A stretch of DNA of 64,000 nt from Pantoea agglomerans (GCF_021397715.1 NZ_CP090207.1:1488001-1552000); one strand, 5' to 3'; shown: positions 9,978 through 19,844, counted from the stretch's first letter. Numbers and translations are program-made. The notes: generated from the sequence alone by a model not told the origin.

Positions 9978-11411
9978 ATGCGCGATACTGAATTTACGTT
10001 TAAAAGTCTTATCACCAAATTAATGCTGGCTTGCTCAGACTTAATTTGTTTCAACGCAGCGTTTTTTGTGGCGATGATGCTAATTAATATGCAGTCAGAA
10101 TCGCCGCTGGCAGATATTTCTGAAAAAGAAATGAATTTAAAAATTGCCACTCACATTTGCCTGTCGGTAATTTGTATTGGCTGGTTCTGGGTAAGGCTGC
10201 GTCACTATACCTACCGCAAACCTTTCTGGTTCGAATTAAAAGAAATTTTTCGTACCATTCTTATTTTTTCAGTGATTGATCTGTCGATTACCGCATTGTC
10301 ACAATGGCAGATGTCGCGGTTCGTCTGGTTGCTGACCTGGGTGCTGGCGCTTATTTTCATTCCGACCTGTCGCGCGCTCTCTAAACGTGTGCTGAACCAT
10401 TACGGTTTGTGGAAAAAGCAGACCATCATTATCGGCAGCAGCAAAAATGCTCACGAAGCCTGGCAGGCGCTGCAGAGCGAAGAGGTGATGGGTTTTGACG
10501 TGATCGCCTTCTACGACGTCGATGGCACTTGTCCGCAGAGCATCCTCGATGGCGTGCCGGTACTGCGCGATGAGCAGGAGCTGTGGAGCCTGACCAGCAG
10601 CGAAACGCAGTTTATCGTGGCGGTAGAGTTCGAACAGAGTCAGTACCGTGATAAGTGGCTGAAATCACTGGCGATGCATAATTGCCGCTCCGTTTCAGTG
10701 ATTCCTACATTGCGTGGCGTGCCGCTTTATGGCACTGATATGGCCTATATCTTCAGCCATGAAGTGATGATCCTGCGGGTACAGAACAATCTGGCAAAAC
10801 GCACTTCGCGTTTCCTGAAGCGGGCATTTGATATCGTCGGTGCGCTGTCGATTATCCTGATGCTGATGCCGGCGCTGCTGGTGCTGGGCTTCCTGGTTGG
10901 CCGTGATGGCGGACCACCGATTTATGGCCATGAGCGTGTCGGCATGAATGGCCGTAAGTTCAAATGCCTGAAGTTCCGCTCAATGGTGATCAATTCCAAA
11001 GAGGTGCTGGAAGAAGTGCTGCGCACTGACCCGATTGCACGCGCCGAGTGGGATAAAGATTTCAAACTGAAAAATGATCCGCGTATCACCAAAGTGGGCC
11101 ATTTTATCCGTAAAACCAGCCTTGATGAGCTGCCGCAACTGTGGAACGTGGTGCGCGGCGACATGAGCCTGGTCGGTCCCCGTCCCGTAATTGAAGATGA
11201 ACTCTGTCGTTATGCCGGTGATGTTGATTATTACCTGATGGCAAAGCCAGGCATGACGGGATTGTGGCAGGTCAGCGGTCGTAATGATGTTGACTACGAA
11301 ACCCGCGTCTATTTCGACTCGTGGTACGTGAAAAACTGGTCACTGTGGAATGACATCGCCATCCTGTTTAAGACAGTGGGTGTGGTGTTGAAGCGAGACG
11401 GTGCGTATTGA
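9978..11411 (+). CDS. amsG: Undecaprenyl-phosphate galactose phosphotransferase (initiating enzyme)
   Basis: Polyisoprenyl-phosphate hexose-1-phosphate transferase of the WbaP type (AmsG/CpsA/WceG). It starts the exopolysaccharide repeat by moving galactose-1-phosphate from UDP-Gal to undecaprenyl phosphate. There are four to five N-terminal membrane segments (to about residue 140), a central Rossmann-like region (about 145-270), and a catalytic C-terminal domain from about 278. The latter begins with the KRAFDIVGA re-entrant helix and carries KCLKFRSM, the TSLDELPQLWNV block and SLVGPRPV. Length 477 fits WbaP. It is the first gene of the operon downstream of the JUMPStart. Galactose specificity is inferred from the ams/wce context. 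Confidence 0.93.
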   Translation: MRDTEFTFKSLITKLMLACSDLICFNAAFFVAMMLINMQSESPLADISEKEMNLKIATHICLSVICIGWFWVRLRHYTYRKPFWFELKEIFRTILIFSVIDLSITALSQWQMSRFVWLLTWVLALIFIPTCRALSKRVLNHYGLWKKQTIIIGSSKNAHEAWQALQSEEVMGFDVIAFYDVDGTCPQSILDGVPVLRDEQELWSLTSSETQFIVAVEFEQSQYRDKWLKSLAMHNCRSVSVIPTLRGVPLYGTDMAYIFSHEVMILRVQNNLAKRTSRFLKRAFDIVGALSIILMLMPALLVLGFLVGRDGGPPIYGHERVGMNGRKFKCLKFRSMVINSKEVLEEVLRTDPIARAEWDKDFKLKNDPRITKVGHFIRKTSLDELPQLWNVVRGDMSLVGPRPVIEDELCRYAGDVDYYLMAKPGMTGLWQVSGRNDVDYETRVYFDSWYVKNWSLWNDIAILFKTVGVVLKRDGAY

Positions 11412-11701
11412 TTGTGAGGCGATAAGAGCGTGTTAACCGCATGCTCTCGTGGTTCGGTGCCGTTGTCAGGCGTGTCGTTGTTAGCGGCCATCGTCAGGGA
11501 GAACGCAGATTGTCATTACCGAAGCGTAATGCTCTGCTACTGTTATTCCGCCCTGATAGATGGTTACTACTTATAACAATTGGAGCAAAGGATAATGAAC
11601 GACAGGTTCAGTGCTTAATTAAGTTAGTTTTACTTTTTGTTGGACGCTTACACAGCGGCGTATTCGCCTCTATCAATCAATAACTGATAGCGAAGATCTA
11701 A

Positions 11702-12841
11702 ATGATTACAATCAAAATGAAATTGATACCCTTGCTGGTATCCGCCACTTTTCTTAGCGGGTGTACGATCGAACCAGGTCAGCGCCTTTCCACATCGGGA
11801 AAAGATGTCATCGAGCAGCAGGACAGCAACTTTGACATCGACAAGTACGTCAACGTCTTTCCGTTAACCCCAACGCTGGTTGAGAAAATGCGTCCTAAGC
11901 CGCTGGTGGCTCAGGCGAATCCTTCTCTGCAGAACGAAATTCAGAACTATGAATACCGTATCGGCATTGGCGACGTCCTGACTGTCACCGTCTGGGATCA
12001 CCCGGAGTTGACCACGCCAGCCGGTCAGTACCGTAGCGCCAGCGACACCGGTAACTGGGTACATTCCGATGGCACGATTTTCTACCCTTACATTGGTAAA
12101 GTCCGCGTAGCGGGCCGGACCGTGGGTGAAGTGCGTAACGAAATCGCCCGTCGCCTGGCACAGTACATCGAAAGTCCACAGGTTGATGTCAGCATCGCCT
12201 CGTTTAAATCGCAGAAGACCTACGTGACCGGTTCAGTGACCACCTCAGGTCAGCAGCCGATTACCAACGTGCCGCTGACGATTCTGGATGCCATCAACGC
12301 CGCAGGCGGCCTGGCAGCGGATGCGGACTGGCGCAACGTGGTGCTGACGCACAACGGTCGCGAACAGCGCGTGTCACTGCAGGCGCTGATGCAAAATGGC
12401 GACCTGAGTCAGAACCATCTGCTCTATCCGGGCGACATTCTGTACGTTCCGCGTAATGACGATCTGAAAGTGTTCGTGATGGGTGAAGTGAAGCAGCAGG
12501 CGACCCTGAAAATGGATCGCAGCGGCATGACGCTGGCGGAAGCACTGGGCAATGCGGCCGGGATGGATCAAACCACCTCTGACGCCACCGGTGTGTTCGT
12601 TATCCGTCCACTGCGCGGCACCGATCGCAACAAGATTGCCAACATCTATCAGTTGAACACCAAAGATGCGGCATCAATGGTCATGGGTACTGAATTCCAA
12701 CTGGAACCGTACGACATCGTCTATGTCACCTCCACGCCGCTGACGCGCTGGAACCGTGTGATCTCGCAATTACTGCCAACCATTGCGGGTATCAACGATG
12801 TGAGCGAGAGCGCACTGCGTATCCGCAACTGGTCAAACTAA
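11702..12841 (+). CDS. amsH: Wza-type outer-membrane polysaccharide export lipoprotein
   Basis: Octameric outer-membrane channel for group 1 capsule/exopolysaccharide export. An N-terminal lipoprotein signal ends in the lipobox LSGC (near residue 20). Poly_export (PF02563) and SLBB domains follow, with [35 protein letters not shown] and two later SLBB-type repeats (to about 340). A C-terminal amphipathic helix ends in RIRNWSN, as in E. coli Wza. Length 379 is normal. An internal ATG five codons in (MKLIPLL) is an alternative start. A 290-base gap after amsG has no recognisable gene. Confidence 0.96.
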   Translation: MITIKMKLIPLLVSATFLSGCTIEPGQRLSTSGKDVIEQQDSNFDIDKYVNVFPLTPTLVEKMRPKPLVAQANPSLQNEIQNYEYRIGIGDVLTVTVWDHPELTTPAGQYRSASDTGNWVHSDGTIFYPYIGKVRVAGRTVGEVRNEIARRLAQYIESPQVDVSIASFKSQKTYVTGSVTTSGQQPITNVPLTILDAINAAGGLAADADWRNVVLTHNGREQRVSLQALMQNGDLSQNHLLYPGDILYVPRNDDLKVFVMGEVKQQATLKMDRSGMTLAEALGNAAGMDQTTSDATGVFVIRPLRGTDRNKIANIYQLNTKDAASMVMGTEFQLEPYDIVYVTSTPLTRWNRVISQLLPTIAGINDVSESALRIRNWSN

Positions 12842-12850
12842 GGTTTCACC

Positions 12851-13285
12851 ATGATTACGTCCGTGTTAGTCGTTTGCGTCGGCAATATCTGCCGCTCTCC
12901 GACCGGAGAGCGCCTGTTTAAACGCGCATTACCCAACACCCGTGTCAGTTCTGCTGGTCTGGGCGCCCTGGTGGGGCGTCCTGCCGATCAGACTGCCAGC
13001 GACGTAGCGGCCGCACATGGTCTGTCGCTGGAAGGGCATCAGGCTCAACAGCTGACGGCCGAAATGTGCCGCAACGTCGACCTGATCCTGGTGATGGAGA
13101 AGCGTCAGATTGAACAGGTGAACCGCATTGACCCGGCCGCGCGTGGCAAAACCATGCTGCTTGGGCACTGGCTCAATCAGAGAGAAATTGCGGATCCGTA
13201 CAGAAAAAGCCGTGAGGCCTTTGAAGAGGTTTACGGGTTACTGGAAAACGCTACCCAGAAATGGGTCAACGTATTAAGCCGATAG
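12851..13285 (+). CDS. amsI: Wzb-type low-molecular-weight protein tyrosine phosphatase
   Basis: Cytoplasmic phosphatase that removes phosphate from the tyrosine-rich tail of the Wzc kinase, needed for the phosphorylation cycle of high-molecular-weight polysaccharide export. The catalytic P-loop CVGNICRS lies at residues 9-16 and the general-acid loop DPYRKS near residue 115. The 144 residues match the family. It follows wza after 9 bases and ends just before wzc. Confidence 0.96.
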   Translation: MITSVLVVCVGNICRSPTGERLFKRALPNTRVSSAGLGALVGRPADQTASDVAAAHGLSLEGHQAQQLTAEMCRNVDLILVMEKRQIEQVNRIDPAARGKTMLLGHWLNQREIADPYRKSREAFEEVYGLLENATQKWVNVLSR

Positions 13286-13297
13286 TTGGGATTATCC

Positions 13298-15475
13298 ATG
13301 AATATAAAAAACAAGGTCAGAACCGCGCCGGGAGAGGATTCAAATGGATGGGATCTGGCGCATCTTGTGGGACAGCTTATTGATCATCGCTGGATCATTG
13401 TTGCCGTTACCGCTTTCTTTATGCTGGCGGGCACGCTCTACACACTGTTTGCGACACCGATTTACAGCGCCGATGCGTTAGTACAGGTTGAGCAGAAAAA
13501 TGCCAGCACCGTACTGAACGAACTGGACAGCATTCTGCCACCGACGCCAGCCTCAGATACTGAGATTGAGATTCTGGAATCGCGCATGGTGATCGGCAAA
13601 ACCGTTGACGATCTGGGTCTGGATACCGTTGTCGAGCAGAACTATTTCCCGGTTATCGGTAAAGGTCTGTCACGTCTGATGGGCAACAAACCGGCTAACA
13701 TCGCGATTTCGCGCTTGGAAATTCCACGCACTATCGACAAACGTAACGTTGAGCTGGAAGTGACCGGTCCGGACAGCTACACCGTGTCGAAAGATGGCGA
13801 TGAGCTGTTCAAAGGTAAAGTGGGTCAGCTGGAGTCGCACGGCGACATCACCATGCTGGTGAGCGAGATTCATGCCGACGAAGGCACCAGCTTCACCGTG
13901 ACCAAGCTCAACAATCTGCAGGCTATCCGCTCGGTGCTCTCTAACCTGACCGTTGCAGACAAAGGTAAAGATACCGGCGTACTGGGTCTGGAATATCTGG
14001 GTGAAGATCCTGAGCAGATCAGCAAAGTCCTGAACCAGATCGTGAATAACTATCTGTTGCAGAACGTTGAGCGTAAGTCAGAGCAGGCAGAGAAGAGCCT
14101 GGAGTTCTTACGTACCCAGCTGCCGCAGGTTCGCGCCAAACTGGATGAAGCGGAAGACAAGCTGAACACCTTCCGTCGTGAGAACGAATCAGTTGACCTG
14201 TCGCTGGAAGCGAAATCTGCCCTCGACTCCTCGGTCAGCGTGCAGAGCCAGTTGAACGAACTGACTTTCCGTGAAGCCGAAGTCTCTCAGCTGTTTACCA
14301 AAGATCACCCGACTTACCGCGCACTGCTGGAAAAACGCAAAACGCTGGAAGGTGAGCAGGCTCAGCTGAACAAGAAAATTTCTGGTATGCCACAGACTCA
14401 GCAGGAAATTCTGCGTCTGACCCGTGACGTGCAGTCCGGTCAGGAGATCTACATGCAGCTGCTGAACCGTCAGCAGGAGCTGGGCATCAGTAAAGCCAGC
14501 ACCGTGGGTGATGTTCGCATCATCGATGGCGCGGAAACGGCTAACTCGCCAGTGGCACCGAAGAAGCTGCTGATCATCGCCGCCAGCCTGATTTTTGGTC
14601 TGTTCGTGTCGGTGGGTCTGGTGCTGCTGAAAGCGCTGCTGCATCACGGCATCGAAAACCCGGATCAGCTGGAAGAGCTGGGCATGAACGTCTACGCCAG
14701 CGTTCCCCTGTCGGAATGGCAGCGTAAGAAGGATACCGAAGCGCTGGCACGTCGCGGCAGCAAGGTGAAAACCGATCCGCACGAAACGCTGCTGGCATTG
14801 GGTAATCCGACTGACCTCTCTATCGAAGCGATCCGTAGCCTGCGTACCAGCCTGCACTTCGCAATGATGGAAGCCAAAAACAACATCCTGATGATCACCG
14901 GTGCCAGCCCGGGTATTGGTAAAACCTTTATCTGTGCCAACCTGGCGACGCTGGTGGCGAAAGCGGGTCAGCGCGTACTGTTTATCGATGGCGACATGCG
15001 TCGTGGTTACACCCACGAACTGCTGGGCGCGGATAACAAATCGGGTCTGTCCAACGTGCTGTCCGGTAAAACGGAGTTCAGTCCGGCGCTGATTCAGCAG
15101 GGCGTTTACGGTTTCGACTTCCTGCCACGTGGTCAGGTGCCGCCGAACCCGTCTGAACTGCTGATGCATCGTCGCATGGGTGAGCTGCTGGAGTGGGCGA
15201 GCAAGAACTACGACTTGGTGTTAATCGATACGCCACCGATTCTGGCGGTTACCGATGCGTCAATTATCGGTAAGCTGGCCGGCACCTCGCTGATGGTGGC
15301 GCGTTTCGAAGCCAACACCACCAAAGAAGTGGACGTCAGCTTCAAACGCTTTGCCCAGAACGGTATCGAGATTAAAGGTGTGATCCTCAACGCCGTGGTG
15401 CGTAAAGCTGCCAATGCGTATGGCTATGGCTACGACTATTACGATTACGAATACGGTAAGCCAACCAAAAGCTAA
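13298..15475 (+). CDS. amsA: Wzc-type tyrosine autokinase / polysaccharide co-polymerase
   Basis: Inner-membrane BY-kinase that regulates chain length and export with Wza. A first membrane segment (about residues 30-50) and a second (about 422-444) flank a large periplasmic coiled-coil region. The cytoplasmic kinase has Walker A GASPGIGKT (about 534), Walker A' LFIDGDMR (about 561) and Walker B LVLIDTPP (about 640). The tail is a tyrosine cluster, YGYGYDYYDYEYG, the autophosphorylation site. I place the start at ATG 13298 (MNIKNKV); an upstream TTG at 13286 is possible but unlikely. The 725-residue length is normal. Confidence 0.96.
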   Translation: MNIKNKVRTAPGEDSNGWDLAHLVGQLIDHRWIIVAVTAFFMLAGTLYTLFATPIYSADALVQVEQKNASTVLNELDSILPPTPASDTEIEILESRMVIGKTVDDLGLDTVVEQNYFPVIGKGLSRLMGNKPANIAISRLEIPRTIDKRNVELEVTGPDSYTVSKDGDELFKGKVGQLESHGDITMLVSEIHADEGTSFTVTKLNNLQAIRSVLSNLTVADKGKDTGVLGLEYLGEDPEQISKVLNQIVNNYLLQNVERKSEQAEKSLEFLRTQLPQVRAKLDEAEDKLNTFRRENESVDLSLEAKSALDSSVSVQSQLNELTFREAEVSQLFTKDHPTYRALLEKRKTLEGEQAQLNKKISGMPQTQQEILRLTRDVQSGQEIYMQLLNRQQELGISKASTVGDVRIIDGAETANSPVAPKKLLIIAASLIFGLFVSVGLVLLKALLHHGIENPDQLEELGMNVYASVPLSEWQRKKDTEALARRGSKVKTDPHETLLALGNPTDLSIEAIRSLRTSLHFAMMEAKNNILMITGASPGIGKTFICANLATLVAKAGQRVLFIDGDMRRGYTHELLGADNKSGLSNVLSGKTEFSPALIQQGVYGFDFLPRGQVPPNPSELLMHRRMGELLEWASKNYDLVLIDTPPILAVTDASIIGKLAGTSLMVARFEANTTKEVDVSFKRFAQNGIEIKGVILNAVVRKAANAYGYGYDYYDYEYGKPTKS

Positions 15476-15489
15476 TCACTGAGTGGATA

Positions 15490-15513
15490 GGGGCGGTCTG
15501 ACCGCCCCTTTTT
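15490..15513 (+). terminator. Terminator-like hairpin after wzc
   Basis: GGGGCGG (15490-15496) pairs with CCGCCCC (15502-15508) and is followed by TTTTT. It sits 15 bases after the wzc stop, inside the exopolysaccharide operon. A GC-rich stem plus T-run looks like an intrinsic terminator that RNA polymerase carrying RfaH would be expected to read through. Confidence 0.75.
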
Positions 15514-15755
15514 ATCGCCCCTTTGAATGACGACACGCATCAATTTACACAGGTAATTCTGTCAAAACCCACATAAGCGATGAAGGTATAAATCGCATGG
15601 CGAGCGTCACTCAACAGAATTCATCACCAGCATGGCATCAGCCTGTCGCACGCCCGCAACGGCAGTCGCGTCAGGCACGCTGAGAGGTCAGCCGGGAAGG
15701 CAATCAGCGTCGCCGACTGTTGGCATGAGAACTTGTGGAATTAAGGAATCACACC

Positions 15756-16895
15756 ATGGCTCCATATTGGTATGTATCAGGGTTTTTACTGGTGATTTCG
15801 CTGGTTGAACTCCTGCTGAAAAAAGACGAACGAACCAACCATCTTCTGACCTGGTTGCTCTGTATCGCGACCGTGACGCTGATTGTGTTCGGCGGTATTC
15901 GCGGCCTCGGCACCGGAATGGATGACTACCAATACCGCAACTTCTTCGAAGATTTTATCCGGCGTATTCAGGTTAACGGCTTCTTTAATACCGTGGCATT
16001 CTTCCGCTACGAGCCGCTGATCTTTGCGATTGCTACCCTGACCAGCCTGATCTCTCATAACGCCAGTACCTTCCTGTTTGTCTTTTCGATTCTGGCGGTG
16101 GGCACCAACGCGATCTTTTTCAAAAAGATGTCACCCTATCCGGTGATGGCGCTGGCGCTCTATTCGGCGCACATCTTTATCAACAAAGATATGAACCAGA
16201 TTCGTTTCGGCCTGAGTTCAGCGCTGTTCCTGGGCGTGATCTGGGCGCTCTATCTGCGGCGTTACTGGATGGCGACCGGCTTCTTTGTCCTCTCCTTTCT
16301 CAGTCACAACACCGCCGTCATGGTGGTGACGCTGATCCCGTTCCTGTTTATAAGTGAACGCCGCTTGTGGCCGATTCTTATTATTGTGCTGAGTATCCCG
16401 GCATCAAAAGTCGGGGGAATGGGCTTTGTATCGGTCATTGCCGGCCACCTCGGAGCGTTAGGCGAAAGGGCAGCCAACTACAACAACGACAATTCAGCCG
16501 CGGCAACCACCGGTAGCGTCTTCTCGGTTTCCAACCTGAAGAACGTCGCGCTGGTGTTTATCTTTGTCTACTTCATGCTGAGCAACCAGCTTAAACGCGA
16601 CAATTACAACGCCTGGCGACTCAACTACCTGTTGATCATTACCTTTGCGATTGGCGGTGGCATCAGGATCTTCTTCTACAACTACTCATCCGGCGCACGT
16701 CTGTCGAACTACCTGCTGCAGGTGGAGCCGATCATTCTGACGCTGTTGATCTACCAGTCGAAGCGGGTCTGGAAACCGGCGATGTTTGCGATGTTTGTCT
16801 TCTTCCAGATGTACTACCTCTACTACAACACCATCTCACTCAAGCAGGCGGTGGTGGGGTATGAAGTAGCGCGTGAATTTAAACTGATCCACTGA
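15756..16895 (+). CDS. amsC: Exopolysaccharide polymerase, EpsG/Wzy-like (AmsC/WceL type)
   Basis: A 379-residue membrane protein with about ten hydrophobic segments. It resembles the EpsG family used as Wzy-type polymerase in the ams/wce loci, joining repeat units on the periplasmic side. The family-like block VFGGIRGLGTGMDDYQYRNFF follows the second segment (about residues 50-70). I chose ATG 15756 because AAGGA lies 8 bases upstream; a GTG seven codons earlier lacks this. It is the first gene after the hairpin that follows wzc and overlaps the next gene's first possible ATG by one base. Polymerase function is inferred from family and position. Confidence 0.8.
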   Translation: MAPYWYVSGFLLVISLVELLLKKDERTNHLLTWLLCIATVTLIVFGGIRGLGTGMDDYQYRNFFEDFIRRIQVNGFFNTVAFFRYEPLIFAIATLTSLISHNASTFLFVFSILAVGTNAIFFKKMSPYPVMALALYSAHIFINKDMNQIRFGLSSALFLGVIWALYLRRYWMATGFFVLSFLSHNTAVMVVTLIPFLFISERRLWPILIIVLSIPASKVGGMGFVSVIAGHLGALGERAANYNNDNSAAATTGSVFSVSNLKNVALVFIFVYFMLSNQLKRDNYNAWRLNYLLIITFAIGGGIRIFFYNYSSGARLSNYLLQVEPIILTLLIYQSKRVWKPAMFAMFVFFQMYYLYYNTISLKQAVVGYEVAREFKLIH

Positions 16896-16912
16896 TGAAC
16901 AGGGTGAAGGCG

Positions 16913-17617
16913 ATGAACCGATATCTTCCGTTGTTGCTGGTCGCCGCGCCGCTGATGGCGCAGGCGACGCCCACTCCGGCCGCGATCGTTATCGCGGCCT
17001 ATGGTGACTCGACGACCGCAGGCGTAACCTCGTCGGGCGGGCGTAACATCATTATTAAAGATAATGAAATCAGCTATCTGCAGCAGATGTTGCAGCAGAA
17101 GTATGGGCCTGCGGTACGCATCGAGAATCACGGTTCGCCCGGAGCCCTGCTGACCGAACTGACCCAATCGTCGCTCAGCTGGGAGCAGCGGATGGCACAG
17201 TCTGATGCCAGCATCATTCTGATCAATTACGCCATTAACGATGCGCGCATCTACTCAGCAAAAAACCGGCCGGCTGGCGCAGAGAGCCCGGAGGATTTTA
17301 ACCGCATCCTCACCGGACTGATTAAAACCGCCAAAGCGCACCATAAACAGGTAGTGCTGCAACAGCCTAATCCACTCTGTGGCCGGGCTGAGCGCTGGAA
17401 CCTCTGGCCATATGTTTATCAGCTGAATCAGGTGGCACAGCAGCAGCAGGTGCCCATTGTCCGACAGTATCAGCTGATCAAGCAGCAGGGCGACTGGCGC
17501 AGTGAGATGTCACCGGATTGCATTCACCCGACCAGCACACTCTATAAAAAGAAAGCTGAGCAAACTTTTGAGCTGCTAAGTCAGCATTTTGACAGCGTGT
17601 TTAAAACCAACAGCTAA
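16913..17617 (+). CDS. Exported SGNH/GDSL-family hydrolase
   Basis: Predicted periplasmic esterase of 234 residues. The signal peptide is MNRYLPLLLVAAPLMAQA. SGNH blocks are visible: block I AYGDSTTAG (catalytic Ser near residue 27 of this start), block II Gly in NHGSPGA, block III INYAINDAR (Asn) and block V DCIHPT (catalytic Asp and His). This indicates removal or transfer of acyl groups on a glycan. The start at 16913 is preceded by AGGGTGAAGG; an ATG at 16895 overlaps the polymerase stop. The next gene is an acyltransferase-3 protein, so the two probably act together. I do not recall this pair in the standard amylovoran or stewartan operons. Confidence 0.8.
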   Translation: MNRYLPLLLVAAPLMAQATPTPAAIVIAAYGDSTTAGVTSSGGRNIIIKDNEISYLQQMLQQKYGPAVRIENHGSPGALLTELTQSSLSWEQRMAQSDASIILINYAINDARIYSAKNRPAGAESPEDFNRILTGLIKTAKAHHKQVVLQQPNPLCGRAERWNLWPYVYQLNQVAQQQQVPIVRQYQLIKQQGDWRSEMSPDCIHPTSTLYKKKAEQTFELLSQHFDSVFKTNS

Positions 17618-17652
17618 CCATTTGATTTAATAAATTTCAGGAGCAGGACAGT

Positions 17653-18831
17653 ATGTATGTACTGATAATGGCGTTGTCGCTGGGACTGGCGCTGATGGTG
17701 TTGCGGTTGTTCTCATTCCATCGCGGCATTTATAACGATAGCGGGATTAAAAGTATCTCCGGATTGCGTGCGCTGCTGGCCAGCATCGTGGCGTTTTCCC
17801 ACTTAGCCCATTATCTCTATGCACGCGATAACGAATGGATTTTTGATAAAGACTATTTTTCGCTGATTTCGCAGGGCAACTTTTTTGTGAACAGCGGCAA
17901 GTTTGGCGTGGCGCTGTTTTTTATGATCTCCGCCTTCCTGTTTTATCGCTGGCTGGACAATGACCGTCTCTCTCCCCGCGAGCTGACCCAAAAATTACTC
18001 AAGTCGCGGGTGCGCCGGATAGTGCCGATGTTCTGGTTTTCGGGGCTGGTGATTGTGTCGATTGGCTGGTTACAGGGTGATCTGGTACCGGACCTGACGT
18101 CGCTGAAGCAGGGGCTGCTCTGGTTGCTGTTTGTCGGCAATTATCACATCGGTTCAATCAAGACCGCCGATATTAACGCCGGCGTTGAGTGGACGCTGCG
18201 ACTGGAATGGCTGCTCTATCTGTCGATTCCGCTGATTTATCTGCTTAATCGTGTCACCGGTGGCCGTTACAAAACGCTGCTGATCCTCGGCTCGATTGGG
18301 GTGATTTTCATGATTGCGGTGGCGCTCCGTGTGTGGGGAACCGCCTATACCGATCCGCGTCCGGTGCTGGGATTCGCAATGGGGTATCTGGCCTGGCTCT
18401 ACCGTGACCACTGGGTGCAGGGCCGCAACTCTGGCAAGGCGGCCGTGCTGGCGATTGCGCTCGCCGTCGTGGCGCTGTTCTTTACCAGTAACGCGTTCTT
18501 CTACCTGATTTTCCTCGCCTGCCTGGCGATAGTGTTTTTCATTGTCAGCAGCGGCAACGCCATTTTTGGCCTGCTGGAGAACAAGACCCTGATGTCGGTG
18601 GGTGAAGTGAGCTACAGCCTCTATCTGATTCATGGCGTGGTGCTCTATTTCATTAAGCAACTGCCGCTGCCCGCATTGCAGCACAACTTTGTGCTCTATA
18701 CCGCGCTCTCGACCCTGTTTTTTGTGGTGTCGTTTTACGTGGCAAAACTGACCTACCTCTATGTGGAAAAACCGTTTATCGGCAGCAGCAATAAGAAAAA
18801 AGTGGCGATTGAACCCTCGCCGACAAATTAG
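17653..18831 (+). CDS. Acyltransferase-3 family membrane O-acyltransferase
   Basis: A 392-residue integral membrane protein of the OafA/acyltransferase-3 family (COG1835), usually moving acetyl groups onto surface sugars. Visible hallmarks are GLRALLASIVAFSHLAHY (conserved Arg and His, about residues 38-55), the FMISAFLFYRW segment, SYSLYLIHGVV near residue 318 and the C-terminal VEKPFI. About ten membrane helices are present. It directly follows the SGNH hydrolase gene; in many AT3 proteins an SGNH domain is fused at the C terminus, so this looks like the split version. The likely role is O-acetylation of exopolysaccharide repeats; the substrate is unknown. Confidence 0.85.
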   Translation: MYVLIMALSLGLALMVLRLFSFHRGIYNDSGIKSISGLRALLASIVAFSHLAHYLYARDNEWIFDKDYFSLISQGNFFVNSGKFGVALFFMISAFLFYRWLDNDRLSPRELTQKLLKSRVRRIVPMFWFSGLVIVSIGWLQGDLVPDLTSLKQGLLWLLFVGNYHIGSIKTADINAGVEWTLRLEWLLYLSIPLIYLLNRVTGGRYKTLLILGSIGVIFMIAVALRVWGTAYTDPRPVLGFAMGYLAWLYRDHWVQGRNSGKAAVLAIALAVVALFFTSNAFFYLIFLACLAIVFFIVSSGNAIFGLLENKTLMSVGEVSYSLYLIHGVVLYFIKQLPLPALQHNFVLYTALSTLFFVVSFYVAKLTYLYVEKPFIGSSNKKKVAIEPSPTN

Positions 18832-18906
18832 GACATCACCGGTTACCCTACCAGGCCCAAACGTTATATCTTTGAAATTGGAAATGTTTTTAATGAGGTG
18901 CTGGCA

Positions 18907-19824
18907 ATGAAGGACATTCGCTTCTCCATCGTAATTCCTGCTTACAATGCGTCAGAATCGATCGTGACGACGCTGGATTGCGTTAAAGCGCAGACGTATC
19001 GCAATTTTGAAGTAATCATCGTTGATGATAAATCCGCCGATGCGGCCGCGCTGGCGGAAGTGGTGCGCAGCGAGCGCTATCAGGACCTGAACATTAATCT
19101 GGTGCTCTCTGAGGTTAAGCTCAATGGCGCCGGTGCGCGTAATAAAGGCATTGAGCTGGCAACCGGCGATTACGTCAGTTTCCTCGACGCCGATGACGAG
19201 TGGCATGCCGATAAGCTGCGTCAGGTGAGCGAAAAAATTGCTCAGCTGGACGCGCAGGGTAAACAGAAGGTCGTGATTTTCAGCCAGGTGAACATCTATC
19301 AGGATGGCGCTTTTCTGAAAGTGATGCCGATGCAGCCACCGGGCAAAAATGAAACCGTCGCCGAATATCTGTTCGGCTGCTACGGCTTTATTCAGACCAG
19401 TACCATCGTGCTGAAGCGCGAAGATGCAGCGAAAATTCAGTTCGATACCCGCTATATCCGCCATCAGGATTACGATTTCTGCATTCGTGCCGACCGCATG
19501 GGCTATGCGTTCGAGATGATCGCCGCGCCGCTGGCTAATTACCATCTGGTGACGAAGTTCGGCTCGAAGCACAAAGGGGAGTCGGTGAACTACTCGATGT
19601 TCTGGCTCGACGCCATGAAGCCGCACCTGACCCCGCGTGACATTCACACCTACAAAGCCTTTAAGCTGCCGCTGCGCTACAAGATGGACGGCAAGGGCAT
19701 GATGGCGAGCCTGACTTTTGCCCGCTACTTCTTCCTGACGAACCAGGATAATCGCGCTTACTTTATGAACCGGGTCAAAGACAAGGTCAGATCGCGGTTT
19801 GGCGGTGAAAAAGCGCTCTCCTGA
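18907..19824 (+). CDS. amsB: GT2 glycosyltransferase, AmsB/WceB-like
   Basis: Cytoplasmic family-2 glycosyltransferase that would extend the lipid-linked repeat. The GT-A fold start is SIVIPAYNASESI (about residues 8-20), followed by the nucleotide-binding IIVDDKS and the metal-binding FLDADDEWH motif near residue 95. The C-terminal third has aromatic and basic patches typical of membrane-associated GT2 enzymes. I chose ATG 18907, with GAGG nine bases upstream, over the in-frame GTG at 18898. Length 305 agrees with AmsB/WceB. The symbol is by position and type, not by alignment. Confidence 0.8.
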   Translation: MKDIRFSIVIPAYNASESIVTTLDCVKAQTYRNFEVIIVDDKSADAAALAEVVRSERYQDLNINLVLSEVKLNGAGARNKGIELATGDYVSFLDADDEWHADKLRQVSEKIAQLDAQGKQKVVIFSQVNIYQDGAFLKVMPMQPPGKNETVAEYLFGCYGFIQTSTIVLKREDAAKIQFDTRYIRHQDYDFCIRADRMGYAFEMIAAPLANYHLVTKFGSKHKGESVNYSMFWLDAMKPHLTPRDIHTYKAFKLPLRYKMDGKGMMASLTFARYFFLTNQDNRAYFMNRVKDKVRSRFGGEKALS

Positions 19825-19844
19825 TTCACGCTAATGCTTTGTTT

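Noticed and set aside
11441..11683. An 80-residue plus-strand reading frame between amsG and wza
   Set aside because: No ribosome site, no recognisable motif and unusual composition; this gap is normally untranslated leader in related loci.
14189..15169. Long (326-residue) minus-strand open frame opposite wzc
   Set aside because: It is the antisense shadow of GC-rich wzc codons, rich in His/Gln/Arg as such shadows are; no ribosome site.
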